A DNA stretch of 64,000 bases, from positions 215,583 to 279,582 of the forward strand of contig CACVCF010000112.1 in NCBI GenBank assembly GCA_902729415.1. The letters are read 5' to 3'. Position numbers and translations under genes: made by a program. The notes under the pieces are model-generated. The model saw only the letters and a list, made by a program, of their open reading frames with translations, was not told the origin of the DNA and made no database searches. Shown here piece after piece: positions 54,109-62,038 of the stretch (position 1 is its first letter; every line of letters begins with the position of its first letter). Source of the DNA: Terasakiella magnetica. GTDB lineage: Bacteria > Pseudomonadota > Alphaproteobacteria > Rhodospirillales > Magnetospirillaceae.

Positions 54109-54912
54109 TCACAACGGCAGCATAACCTGGGTTACGAACTTGACGCCGGGATAGGCTAAAGTCAGCAGCAGATAGGCCAGCAAGACAATCCGTGCCGCTA
54201 CCCGTCCTCGTACGCCACAGACCCGGTGCCCCACCAGCAGCAGGCCGATAAGCAGGAAGGCCAGCAGTGACAGTAGGGTCTTGTGCTGAAGCGTCAGCAA
54301 GGCGCCTGTCTCGAAATACTGGGCCGCCATACCGGTCATCAGGCCAAGGCCCAGCACCGCTTCCGACCCCATCAGCAAGCGCCCGGCGAGGTGATCGCCA
54401 TCGGCAACGCTGGGCAGAATGCGGGTCAGGCCGGTAGGCTGCTTGCGCTTTAAGGCCCGTTCTTGCAGGAACACCGCCAGCGAGGCCATGGCCGCCAGGG
54501 TCAAAAGCGCATAGGTGGCCACCGAAACCACGATGTGAACGTCGAGCCACGCCGCCGGAGCGCCCCCCACCAGCGGCCTCGGGGCCTCGGCGGAGCGGAC
54601 CAGCGAGGCCAAGATACCCAAAATCGCCAGGAACGGCATCAGAAGCGGTGCCAGACGCCAGCCTTGGGTCGACAGGGCGGCCAGTCCGCCGAACAGGGCG
54701 GCACTGGCGGCGATGCTGACCCACAGGGCGGCGGACAGGCTGGTCTGCCATGCCTCGCTCATGAGCCAGAAAGCCCAGGCGGATGGCCCGGCAACGGCCA
54801 GGGCCACACAGCCCCAGAAGATGGAATCCTTGGCGGCCCCGGCCCGGCGCAGCACCAGGGCAGCCGGAAGCAGGGCCATGAGGGCGAAGAGATTGAGAGC
54901 CAGCGTCGACAT
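54109..54912 (-). CDS. Cytochrome c assembly (CcsA/YpjD-like) membrane protein
   Basis: Protein of 267 residues with about eight predicted membrane helices. The segment [20 protein letters not shown] and the C-terminal [20 protein letters not shown] resemble the YpjD/HemX group of the CcsA family, with conserved His residues in these two helices that could hold heme. It lacks an obvious WWD-type tryptophan motif, so heme handling is inferred. ATG 54912 was chosen; the frame to 54975 overlaps the divergent ispDF promoter region. Confidence 0.82.
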   Translation of the reverse strand: MSTLALNLFALMALLPAALVLRRAGAAKDSIFWGCVALAVAGPSAWAFWLMSEAWQTSLSAALWVSIAASAALFGGLAALSTQGWRLAPLLMPFLAILGILASLVRSAEAPRPLVGGAPAAWLDVHIVVSVATYALLTLAAMASLAVFLQERALKRKQPTGLTRILPSVADGDHLAGRLLMGSEAVLGLGLMTGMAAQYFETGALLTLQHKTLLSLLAFLLIGLLLVGHRVCGVRGRVAARIVLLAYLLLTLAYPGVKFVTQVMLPL

Positions 54913-55025
54913 GGCCGCGACTATACCACTGTTTGCCGTGGCGCAAAGGGGGTCAGAGTTCCTTCCTCTTGGCAAGTGGGGTTCCGCCGCTTAGGCTGCG
55001 GCCTCTTGATGCGACGAGGTGGATC

Positions 55026-56180
55026 ATGGGCAAGAACGTGGTGTTGGTGGTGGCGGCGGGACGCGGTCGGCGGTTTGGCGGCGATCTGCCCAAGCAATAT
55101 CACGATCTGGCCGGGCGCATGGTGCTGCGCCACACCCTGGCCGCCTTCGCCACCAATCCCGAGATCGCGGCGGTACGGGCCGTGATCCATCCCGACGACC
55201 GCCAGCTTTATGATATCGTTGCCGACGGGCTGCCGCTGCTGGAGCCGGTTTACGGCGGCGCTACCCGTCAGGACAGCGTGCGTCTGGGCCTTGAAAGCCT
55301 GCGCGATCTCGGTGCCGATACGGTGCTGATCCATGACGGCGCCCGCCCCTTCGTCGATGCCGGGACCGTGGGGCGGGTCATTGCCGCCCTGGCCTCTCAC
55401 CCTGCCGCCCTGCCCGTGGTGGCCGTGGCGGACACCTTGAAACGCGGTGACGGCGGCTTTGTGAGCGACACCGTTGACCGCAGCAATCTTTTCCGCGCCC
55501 AGACCCCCCAGGGTTTCCGTTATGCCGATATCCTTGCCGCCCATCAGGCGGTGATCGGCGAGGAACTGACCGATGACGCCGCCGTGGCCGAACACGCCGG
55601 ACAAAGTGTCGCCCTGGTGGCCGGGGCCGAGGATAATTTCAAGATCACCAGCGCCGCAGACCTTGCCCGCGCGCGGCGCCAGTTCGAAGGCCCCGGCGAG
55701 GTTCGCACCGGTACCGGCTATGACGTCCACAAATTCGCCGAACGTGGCGACGGGGTGTGGCTGTGCGGCCTTCTGGTGCCCCACGACACCGGCCTTGAAG
55801 GGCATTCCGACGCCGACGTCGCCTTGCACGCCTTGACCGACGCGGTTTTGGGGGGCATTGCTGCCGGTGATATCGGCCATCACTTCCCGCCCAGCGACAT
55901 GCGCTGGAAAGGCGCCTCCTCCGATCGCTTCCTGGCCCATGCCGCCAGCCTGGTGGCGGCCAAGGGCGGGCGGCTGGTCAATGTGGACGTGACCATCATC
56001 TGCGAACGGCCCAAGGTCGGCCCCCACCGCGCCGCCATGGCGGCGCGCGTCGCCGAGATCCTGGGCATCAGCCAGGACCGGGTCAGCGTCAAGGCCACCA
56101 CCACCGAGGGGCTGGGCTTTACCGGCCGCCGCGAAGGCATCGCCGCCCAGGCCTTGGCCTCGGTCTGGCTGCCGCGCTAA
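55026..56180 (+). CDS. ispDF: Bifunctional IspD/IspF enzyme of isoprenoid (MEP) pathway
   Basis: Fusion of 384 residues. Residues 1 to about 225: 2-C-methyl-D-erythritol 4-phosphate cytidylyltransferase ([32 protein letters not shown]). Residues about 226-384: MECDP synthase ([43 protein letters not shown]). It makes two steps of the non-mevalonate route to IPP/DMAPP. ATG 55026 follows GAGGTGG. The fusion is typical of alphaproteobacteria and some epsilonproteobacteria. It converges on cutA with a three-base gap. Confidence 0.96.
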   Translation: MGKNVVLVVAAGRGRRFGGDLPKQYHDLAGRMVLRHTLAAFATNPEIAAVRAVIHPDDRQLYDIVADGLPLLEPVYGGATRQDSVRLGLESLRDLGADTVLIHDGARPFVDAGTVGRVIAALASHPAALPVVAVADTLKRGDGGFVSDTVDRSNLFRAQTPQGFRYADILAAHQAVIGEELTDDAAVAEHAGQSVALVAGAEDNFKITSAADLARARRQFEGPGEVRTGTGYDVHKFAERGDGVWLCGLLVPHDTGLEGHSDADVALHALTDAVLGGIAAGDIGHHFPPSDMRWKGASSDRFLAHAASLVAAKGGRLVNVDVTIICERPKVGPHRAAMAARVAEILGISQDRVSVKATTTEGLGFTGRREGIAAQALASVWLPR

Positions 56181-56183
56181 CGT

Positions 56184-56495
56184 TCACGTTTCGGTCGAGA
56201 TCCAGTCGAGGAAGGCGGGATTGCCCGCCGCGATCGGCATGGCGACGACGCAGGGACAGCTATAGGGATGGCACGCCCTGACCTTGGCTATCACCGCATC
56301 GACCAAGGCGCTGCGGGTCTTGCCGATCAGGACCGTTTCCGGGTCTTGATTGATCTTGCCCTCCCAGCGATAGACCGAGGTGACACCGTCCAGGATATTG
56401 GCGCAAGCCAGCAGGCGGGATTCCACCAGGATATGCGCCAGTTTCAGCGCGTCGTCACGGTTGGGGGCGGTAATGTAGATCAGGCTGTGGGACAT
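56184..56495 (-). CDS. cutA: CutA-like divalent cation tolerance protein
   Basis: Small trimeric, ferredoxin-like protein of 103 residues. Family features are LACANILDGVTSVYRWEGKI and VRACHPYSCPCVVAMPI. The family was linked to copper tolerance, but its role is still unclear. ATG 56495 follows GGGGCGGAGGAACCC; a longer frame to 56618 would prepend an unlikely Arg-rich stretch. It converges on ispDF. Confidence 0.93.
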   Translation of the reverse strand: MSHSLIYITAPNRDDALKLAHILVESRLLACANILDGVTSVYRWEGKINQDPETVLIGKTRSALVDAVIAKVRACHPYSCPCVVAMPIAAGNPAFLDWISTET

Positions 56496-56727
56496 GGGTT
56501 CCTCCGCCCCTATCCTGCCATCGGGGGCACGGACAAGAAAGTGGGGCGTATTCCGACCGGCGGAACCGCCCCACAGTCTGGGTCGGTGAGCAAAGGAGAG
56601 GAGACGGCCTTTGATCACCGGAACCGGTCGCGTACCACGGCACGGTCAACCGATGTCACAAACATAGGAATTCGGTAAATGGATTTCGATACCCCGGCGT
56701 GACAAAACCGGTAAACAAGCAACTACA
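56496..56727. other. Intergenic region of 232 bases without a recognisable gene
   Basis: Upstream of cutA and downstream of the glycosyltransferase-like gene, both on the minus strand. I see no convincing ORF, hairpin terminator or repeat. The part nearest cutA presumably holds its promoter. Confidence 0.5.
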
Positions 56728-57825
56728 TCAGAAGTTATGGCGGCTTTCCGCATAGAGACGCTCGATGGCATCTGCGGCCTCGGCATTGCCCGATGCCGTG
56801 GCAATGGCTTGATTTGGAAGAGAAAACAACTTTTGCAGTTGAGCCTCCAATCCGTCGCCCATATCCTTGGTCTGGTCGATAGCCAGGGCTTTGGTATGGC
56901 ATTCCAGCCACCGATCCAGGTGGGGAGATTCCGGCCAATCCGATCGCGGCAGATAGAGGACGGGAACCGAATTCAGCGCCGCCTCGGTAAAGGTGCCATA
57001 GCCCGGCTTGGTAATCACCACATCGACCGAGGCCAGCACATCACTGAAGCTCAGGACTGCCTCTGACCACAGGCGCATATCCTTGCGGTCGGCGGGGAAA
57101 ACCATGGGCGTCAGCCAGGTCCAGCCTTGTAACCGAGGCCACAGGCCGAGATCCAGCGGGGGATCAATACCGCCGAAGGCGATCAGGCCGGTCTTTTGGG
57201 CGGGCCCCAGTCCCAACCGCATACGCAGTACGTCCGGAATGCGCCGCCCGGTATGGGCGATGGTTCCGACCTCCACTACCTTTTCCAGACTGGGCATCTC
57301 CATGGCGGGGGTGACCCGGATGAACCCCAGCGCGGAATTATAGGCGGCCCTCATCTCGGCAGCGATGCGTGGGGCCTCTGGCCTATTCCCCAGATAGTGG
57401 AGATAGATGTCGGCCCATTCCAATGAACTGAGGGCTATGGCGGGAATCCCGGCCAGGGCGGCGGCGGCCAGTGTCACATAGGGAACGTTGGCCAGGACCA
57501 GATCAGCCTTGGCGTTTCTCAGCCTTTCGGCTTCGCGTTCCACCAGTTCCTCCCAATGGGCGTGAAGCTCCCGATAGCCCAGGGCCGATGCGTCGAGGTC
57601 GACCGCGATGGACGACAACATCTTAAGGCCGAAATCGGGAATTTCCGGGATATGGGTAAAGTCATCGCCATAGCGCGAGGCCAGAAATCCATGAGGGACC
57701 GCGGTCTGAATGGACAACTGCAATCCCGGCCAACGCTTTCGGAGTTCGTTGACCACGGGTGAGGTCATGGCTGCATGGCCGAAACCGTGGGGACTGAGCG
57801 CCAGCCAGAGATGGATGTGGTTCAT
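56728..57825 (-). CDS. Glycosyltransferase-like protein (GT-B/MurG-related fold)
   Basis: Protein of 365 residues. It opens HIHLWLALSPHGFGHAAMTS, a GT-B style N-terminal loop, and has a C-terminal nucleotide-sugar-type region VVITKPGYGTFTEAALNSVP followed by VLYLPRSDWPESPHLDRW, similar to MurG/MGDG synthase and related glycosyltransferases. Donor and acceptor are unknown. There is no signal peptide, consistent with a cytoplasmic peripheral enzyme. It stands alone, divergent from the flavoprotein gene at 57941. Confidence 0.75.
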   Translation of the reverse strand: MNHIHLWLALSPHGFGHAAMTSPVVNELRKRWPGLQLSIQTAVPHGFLASRYGDDFTHIPEIPDFGLKMLSSIAVDLDASALGYRELHAHWEELVEREAERLRNAKADLVLANVPYVTLAAAALAGIPAIALSSLEWADIYLHYLGNRPEAPRIAAEMRAAYNSALGFIRVTPAMEMPSLEKVVEVGTIAHTGRRIPDVLRMRLGLGPAQKTGLIAFGGIDPPLDLGLWPRLQGWTWLTPMVFPADRKDMRLWSEAVLSFSDVLASVDVVITKPGYGTFTEAALNSVPVLYLPRSDWPESPHLDRWLECHTKALAIDQTKDMGDGLEAQLQKLFSLPNQAIATASGNAEAADAIERLYAESRHNF

Positions 57826-57940
57826 GATTAAAGCCGTATGATTGTTTCGATGACATTCCTGACGGAGCGGCCTTGCTTGGTATGCGGAGCCACGTTAGCC
57901 TCAACCGAACAGGAACAAAGCGACAAAGAGGAACGAGCCC

Positions 57941-58930
57941 ATGGACCTTAGCACGCAATACCTTGGCCTCAAGCTGAAGACTCCCCTGGTGGTCTCGGCC
58001 TCACCGCTTGGCCTTGACGTCGGCAATATCCGCAAGCTGGAAGATCTGGGAGCGGGCGCCGTTGTGCTGCCCTCCATTTTTCAGGAGGATATCGACAACG
58101 AGATCGAGGAGATGGAACGCCTGATCTGTGAGGGTAATTCCGAGGCCTTCTCCTACTTCCCCGCCCACCTTGCCGACAATGTTGGGCCGAAGAACTATCT
58201 CGACCTCATCCGTCGGGCGCGGGAGGCCGTCTCCATGCCGGTGATCGCCAGCATCAACGGCACCACCAGAAGCGGCTGGATCGATTACGCCAAGCAGATC
58301 GAGCAGGCGGGGGCTCAGGCCATCGAGCTTAATATCTACTTCCTGCCCACCGATCTGACCCAAAGCGGTGCCGAGGTCGAAGCCCTCTACGTCGACATCC
58401 TCACGGCGGTGAAGCAAACCGTTTCCATTCCGGTTTCCATGAAGCTCAGCCCCTATTTCAGCTCGCTCGGGCATATGGTCAAGACCCTGGATACCGCCGG
58501 GGCCGACGGCTTCGTCCTGTTCAACCGTTTTTACCAGCCCGATATCGATCTGGAAGAGATGACGCTGTTGCGTGACCTCAAACTCAGCAATAAGGCCGAG
58601 ATTCGCTTGCCGCTCATGTGGATTGGCGCCCTGGCGGGAAAGATCAAGGGCTCCATCGCCGCCAGCTCCGGCGTCCAGACCGCCGCCGAGGTGGTCAAGT
58701 ACCTGTATGTGGGCGCCGATGCCGTCATGACCGCCTCGGCGCTCATTCGCCACGGTATCGGCCACATGAAGACCCTGCATGACGGCTTGGTCGCCGAATT
58801 AAGCGCGCGCGAAGTGTCGTCGCTGTCGGAAATCAAAGGCAAGATGAGCCGCAGCGCCGTGGCCGATTCCGCCGCCTTCGACCGGGTGAACTACATCCGC
58901 ATTCTGCGCGGCGGCAAGTACGGCCAGTAG
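57941..58930 (+). CDS. Dihydroorotate-dehydrogenase-like flavoprotein
   Basis: Protein of 329 residues with a class 1 DHODH-like TIM barrel (MDLSTQYLGLKLKTPLVVSA, then VVKYLYVGADAVMTASALIR near the FMN phosphate site). The usual substrate loop N-x-x-x-P-N is changed: the segment reads AIELNIYFLPTDLTQSG. It therefore probably does not use dihydroorotate. Proteins of this type are usually annotated as dihydroorotate dehydrogenase-like and sometimes sit beside pyruvate:ferredoxin oxidoreductase genes; no such gene is here. ATG 57941 follows GAACGAG. A strong terminator follows. Confidence 0.85.
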   Translation: MDLSTQYLGLKLKTPLVVSASPLGLDVGNIRKLEDLGAGAVVLPSIFQEDIDNEIEEMERLICEGNSEAFSYFPAHLADNVGPKNYLDLIRRAREAVSMPVIASINGTTRSGWIDYAKQIEQAGAQAIELNIYFLPTDLTQSGAEVEALYVDILTAVKQTVSIPVSMKLSPYFSSLGHMVKTLDTAGADGFVLFNRFYQPDIDLEEMTLLRDLKLSNKAEIRLPLMWIGALAGKIKGSIAASSGVQTAAEVVKYLYVGADAVMTASALIRHGIGHMKTLHDGLVAELSAREVSSLSEIKGKMSRSAVADSAAFDRVNYIRILRGGKYGQ

Positions 58931-58956
58931 CCCCTCTGACCTCAACGCGGAACGCG

Positions 58957-58987
58957 AAAGGCCCGGTCGATCAAGACCGGGCCTTTT
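58957..58987 (+). terminator. Intrinsic terminator after the DHODH-like gene
   Basis: Twelve-base stem (58957-58968 with 58975-58986) rich in GC, loop GATCAA, ending in a run of six T. It also faces the converging small ORF at 59006. Confidence 0.9.
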
Positions 58988-59005
58988 TTCATCTTTCGGG
59001 ATATC

Positions 59006-59185
59006 TCAAAGGGTGATGCTGCCCGCCCCGCCCCACTCCATCATCGAAATGGCTTCCTCGGGCGGCATGTCCTCACGAACCCGGCTCAGGGCGTCCCGCA
59101 CCAGGCTGGGCGGCGCGGTCAGCAAGGAATAGCCCTCAAGGGCGAGATAGGCGGATACGGCGGCTCTGAGCAAGGTCGGGATCAT
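59006..59185 (-). CDS. Small ORF of 59 residues, unknown function
   Basis: ATG 59185 has the strong ribosome site GGAGGA before it. The product opens MIPTLLRAAVSAYLALEGYS, a partly hydrophobic helix, and ends EEAISMMEWGGAGSITL. No family is recognised. It sits between the terminator of the DHODH-like gene and the terminator of the former tRNA-Pro, so it was probably the gene just downstream of that tRNA before the island arrived. Confidence 0.55.
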   Translation of the reverse strand: MIPTLLRAAVSAYLALEGYSLLTAPPSLVRDALSRVREDMPPEEAISMMEWGGAGSITL

Positions 59186-59312
59186 GGCATCCTCCGTCAC
59201 GTCGACGGTTCCTGATTGCAACTACCCTAACAAGCTAGAATAAATTTGCGGTTAAATTGCGACGCAATCGTGACTTGATCGTGTCAAACGGCGTGGATCG
59301 CCTGTGGCATGG

Positions 59313-59344
59313 AAAAGGCCCGACCTATCGAGGCCGGGCCTTTT
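59313..59344 (-). terminator. Terminator of the former tRNA-Pro gene
   Basis: On the minus strand, a 14-base stem with a single wobble mismatch (59313-59326 with 59331-59344), loop of four bases, ending in T residues. It begins a few bases after the CCA end of the tRNA-Pro fragment. Confidence 0.8.
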
Positions 59345-59351
59345 GAAGTTT

Positions 59352-59399
59352 TGGTCGGAGCGACAGGATTCGAACCTGCGACCCCCAGTCCCACAGACT
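59352..59399 (-). other. attL: 3' fragment of tRNA-Pro at the edge of a genomic island
   Basis: On the minus strand, 48 bases match the 3' half of a tRNA-Pro: part of the anticodon arm AGTCTGTGGGACT, variable loop, T arm GCAGGTTCGAATCCTGT and acceptor strand CGCTCCG with discriminator A and CCA. The 5' partner strand CGGAGCG is absent; the sequence beyond 59400 does not fold with it. This is the classic displaced 3' end left when an integrase recombines in a tRNA gene. The intact tRNA-Pro should be restored at the far end of the island, outside the window. Confidence 0.75.
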
Positions 59400-59491
59400 T
59401 GAAAACAGGGGCTTTCGGGATCGACATAGCTGAACACTCCACCACTTCCAACCGGCTCAACACGTTGCATTCCTTGCGTTTACTCTCCGGC

Positions 59492-59559
59492 TGGGTAACA
59501 TAGCGGAACTTGGGATAACACCCGCACGCCACCGTGTTTTGTTATCCCAGTGTTATCCC
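59492..59559. repeat. Cluster of TGGGATAACA repeats before the integrase gene
   Basis: Four copies: TGGGTAACA at 59492-59500 (one base shorter), TGGGATAACA at 59511-59520, and two inverted copies, TGTTATCCCA at 59540-59549 and TGTTATCCC at 59551-59559. They lie between attL and the integrase start and could be arm-type integrase or excisionase sites, or an operator for the integrase gene. Confidence 0.6.
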
Positions 59560-59573
59560 GGAGGAAAGCCGCC

Positions 59574-60914
59574 ATGCCGCCGAAGGCCGAACGGAAAGAG
59601 TTTACAGATTTTGGACTCAAGAGCGAGCCCCCTGCCGACAAGGGCAAGCGGAGATACGTTTGGGACAGCAAAACCGACGGCCTCGGACTTCGGATCACGG
59701 ACAAGGGCGTGAAGGCCTTCGTCATCATGCCCCGGATCAAGGGGGAGCTCTGGCTCAAGACGCTCGGAACCTATCCGCAGACGAGCTTGAAGGAGGCGCG
59801 CATCAATGCCGGCCTCCTTCTTTCGCGCATCCGAGCGGGCGAAGATCCCCGATCCGAAGAGCGGCAGGAAAAGGAAGCCGAAAAGGCCGTGAAGATTCCC
59901 GCCGCCCCGGTCGATACCTACACCGTCCGAAAGGCGGTTGCGGCATACGAGAAAGCCCATATCTCCAGGCTCAAGCCCCGCTCCCAGCTCGAAGCCCGCC
60001 GCCCACTTGAGAAAGTCCTTCTAAAGCGTTGGCCGGAAAGGGCTTTGTCGGATGTTTCGAAAGCCGATATTCGCGAGGTGCTGGCCGAGATCGTGGAAGC
60101 CGGGAACCCGGTGGCAGCGAACCGCACCCTTGCGAACCTCAAGGCATTCTTCAATTGGTGCCTTTCCGAGGATCGCTTGACCGTCAATCCGTGCGTTGGC
60201 ATCCGCCAGCCCGGAGGCGACGAGACGAGCCGGGATCGTGTCCTTTCGGATGACGAGATCCGGACGCTTTGGCCGATCATGGAAGAGACAGGCTATCCGT
60301 TCGGATGCCTCGCGCAATTCCTCCTCGTGACGGCACAGCGCCGGGACGAGGGCTCAAATCTCCGCTGGAGCGAGATTTCAGACCTGGACGGCTCAAACCC
60401 CGTTTGGACTATTCCGGCTTCGAAAAATAAGGGCGGGAGGCTTCACGAGGTGCCGCTTTCGCCTCTGGCCGTCCGTCTCCTCAAGTCCCTCCCCCGGATC
60501 GCGGTAGAGCTTCCGGAAGGGGGCGCTCCGGTGCTCTCGGAGTACGTTTTCACTACCACCGGCAAGATGCCCGTTTCCGGCTTTTCCGATGGCAGGGAGC
60601 GCATGGACAAGATGACCGCCCGGACATTCTCCAAGAATGCCCATGAAACGGGCAAAGCGCCCTCCCCCCTCGAACGCTGGACGCTCCACGATTTGCGCCG
60701 CACCGCTGCCTCCGGCATGGCCCGCGATGACATCCCGCCGCATGTGGTTTCCCGAGTACTCAACCACTCCCCAGGCAAAGCCGAAGGGATCACTGCGGTA
60801 TATAACCGGCACGGGTATTTGAGGGAGAAGCGGCATGCCCTGGAGGGATGGGCCGGAAAGCTGGACGCGCTCATTCACCCCGTGGCGGAAAACGTGGTGC
60901 GGATGCGGGGATAG
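59574..60914 (+). CDS. int: Tyrosine site-specific recombinase (P4-type island integrase)
   Basis: Protein of 446 residues: N-terminal DUF4102-type arm-binding domain (KTDGLGLRITDKGVKAFVIM), central SAM-like core-binding domain (about 125-215) and C-terminal catalytic domain. Catalytic residues are seen in TAQRRDEGSNLRW (Arg), SKNKGGRLHEVPLS (Lys), LHDLRRTAAS (His, Arg), VLNHSPGKAEG (His) and the final VYNRHGYLREKR (Tyr). It drives integration and excision of the island at tRNA-Pro. ATG 59574 follows GGAGGAAA; an ATG at 59550 lies inside the upstream repeats. It appears intact. Confidence 0.92.
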   Translation: MPPKAERKEFTDFGLKSEPPADKGKRRYVWDSKTDGLGLRITDKGVKAFVIMPRIKGELWLKTLGTYPQTSLKEARINAGLLLSRIRAGEDPRSEERQEKEAEKAVKIPAAPVDTYTVRKAVAAYEKAHISRLKPRSQLEARRPLEKVLLKRWPERALSDVSKADIREVLAEIVEAGNPVAANRTLANLKAFFNWCLSEDRLTVNPCVGIRQPGGDETSRDRVLSDDEIRTLWPIMEETGYPFGCLAQFLLVTAQRRDEGSNLRWSEISDLDGSNPVWTIPASKNKGGRLHEVPLSPLAVRLLKSLPRIAVELPEGGAPVLSEYVFTTTGKMPVSGFSDGRERMDKMTARTFSKNAHETGKAPSPLERWTLHDLRRTAASGMARDDIPPHVVSRVLNHSPGKAEGITAVYNRHGYLREKRHALEGWAGKLDALIHPVAENVVRMRG

Positions 60915-60949
60915 CCCGGGAAACTTCCCCTCCCTTGGGGGGATGGCTC

Positions 60950-60984
60950 TTTTACCACGAATGAGATGAGCTATGATGACTCAT
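60950..60984 (+). promoter_or_regulatory. Possible promoter of the restriction-modification operon
   Basis: TTTTAC at 60950-60955 and TATGAT at 60972-60977 with a 16-base spacer. An inverted repeat ATGAG/CTCAT (60966-60970 and 60980-60984) surrounds the -10 and might be an operator. The evidence is positional only. Confidence 0.3.
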
Positions 60985-61036
60985 ATGCCGATTCTGCTAC
61001 CTTGTCGGCCTCGCAATAGCCGATCGATGGGGAACT

Positions 61037-62038
61037 ATGCCAGTCAACCTTGATAAGCCGAACCGCTGGAAAGCCGACATTGCCCTTTCCGTCGATATGT
61101 ATAACGACTGGTTCATGAATTTTGCGCCAAAAGCATTTCGAGATACGCGCGTTAAAACCACCAAAGCCGTCGAATCTACGCTTAATTCGACTGACAATAT
61201 CAGAAATATTAGACCCGAAATTCTCCGGACGTATCCTGGTGTTTTGCCTACTCTCCGCATGTCAACCTGCCCGCCTATTGCGGTTGATCGCTTGGTTGGT
61301 CTTGCCAAAGTTTCCAAGAATTTGGTCGGCTGCATGGAAGAGGGAAAAATTCCCCCTCGGATGAGCGCGGCAGCTTTGGATGAAGATCTCCGAAAAATCG
61401 GTGCCATCATCCAGCGCATGGCTGATCCCGATATATTCGTATGGCTGGAGCGAGGGGACGCACCGAAAGACAGCGAATTTCATCGTGCCGCTACTATCGT
61501 GGCTGATCGGCTTTGTGGTGCCGTCGCCAATCCCATCGTGCGAAACGCTCAAGAGAAGCGACAGCTTGCGGCAATCGCGACTTGGCTAGAAGCGCGGGGT
61601 TATATCCATGCCGAAGACGGAACGCGGTTTGACGGCATGACACCGGGCACGTTCTCTTTCCGGATGAATGTCCCTGTTAGGACGGGTGGAGGATATGGCG
61701 AACTCACCATCATCAGCCCCGGCGACCAAAACATACAGATAGGGAATGGCGTCAATATTCCCGTCGATGTTGTAATTCAGCCAATCTCGTCAAATCCTGG
61801 AGAGCTCCCCGTTTTCATCGAGGCAAAATCGGCAGGCGACTTCACAAACGTAAATAAAAGACGGAAAGAAGAGGCGGCGAAGATGAGCCAACTTCGCAAT
61901 ACCTACGGCGCAGGCGTTAGATTCAATCTTTTTCTTTGCGGTTATTTCGACAGCGGGTATCTCGGATACGAAGCTGCCGAGGGAATTGACTGGTGCTGGG
62001 AACACAGGATCGATGATCTCGCGGAGTTTGGTCTGTGA
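61037..62038 (+). CDS. XamI-like type II restriction endonuclease
   Basis: Protein of 333 residues. The opening DKPNRWKADIALSVDMYNDW and the next block FRDTRVKTTKAVESTL match the XamI restriction endonuclease family as I remember it. A PD-(D/E)xK nuclease core is visible: Asp244 in IPVDVVIQP, then Glu262 and Lys264 in PVFIEAKSAGDF. XamI recognises GTCGAC. It is followed by its methylase gene with a four-base overlap (GTGA), R before M, with no controller protein. Its composition is more A/T-rich than the chromosome to the left. The recognition site is inferred from the family. Confidence 0.82.
   Translation: MPVNLDKPNRWKADIALSVDMYNDWFMNFAPKAFRDTRVKTTKAVESTLNSTDNIRNIRPEILRTYPGVLPTLRMSTCPPIAVDRLVGLAKVSKNLVGCMEEGKIPPRMSAAALDEDLRKIGAIIQRMADPDIFVWLERGDAPKDSEFHRAATIVADRLCGAVANPIVRNAQEKRQLAAIATWLEARGYIHAEDGTRFDGMTPGTFSFRMNVPVRTGGGYGELTIISPGDQNIQIGNGVNIPVDVVIQPISSNPGELPVFIEAKSAGDFTNVNKRRKEEAAKMSQLRNTYGAGVRFNLFLCGYFDSGYLGYEAAEGIDWCWEHRIDDLAEFGL

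Noticed and set aside
59352..59460. A complete tRNA (selenocysteine or Ser/Leu type) ending at 59352
   Set aside because: No 5' acceptor strand pairs with CGCTCCG and no D arm is found; only the 3' half of a tRNA-Pro fits.
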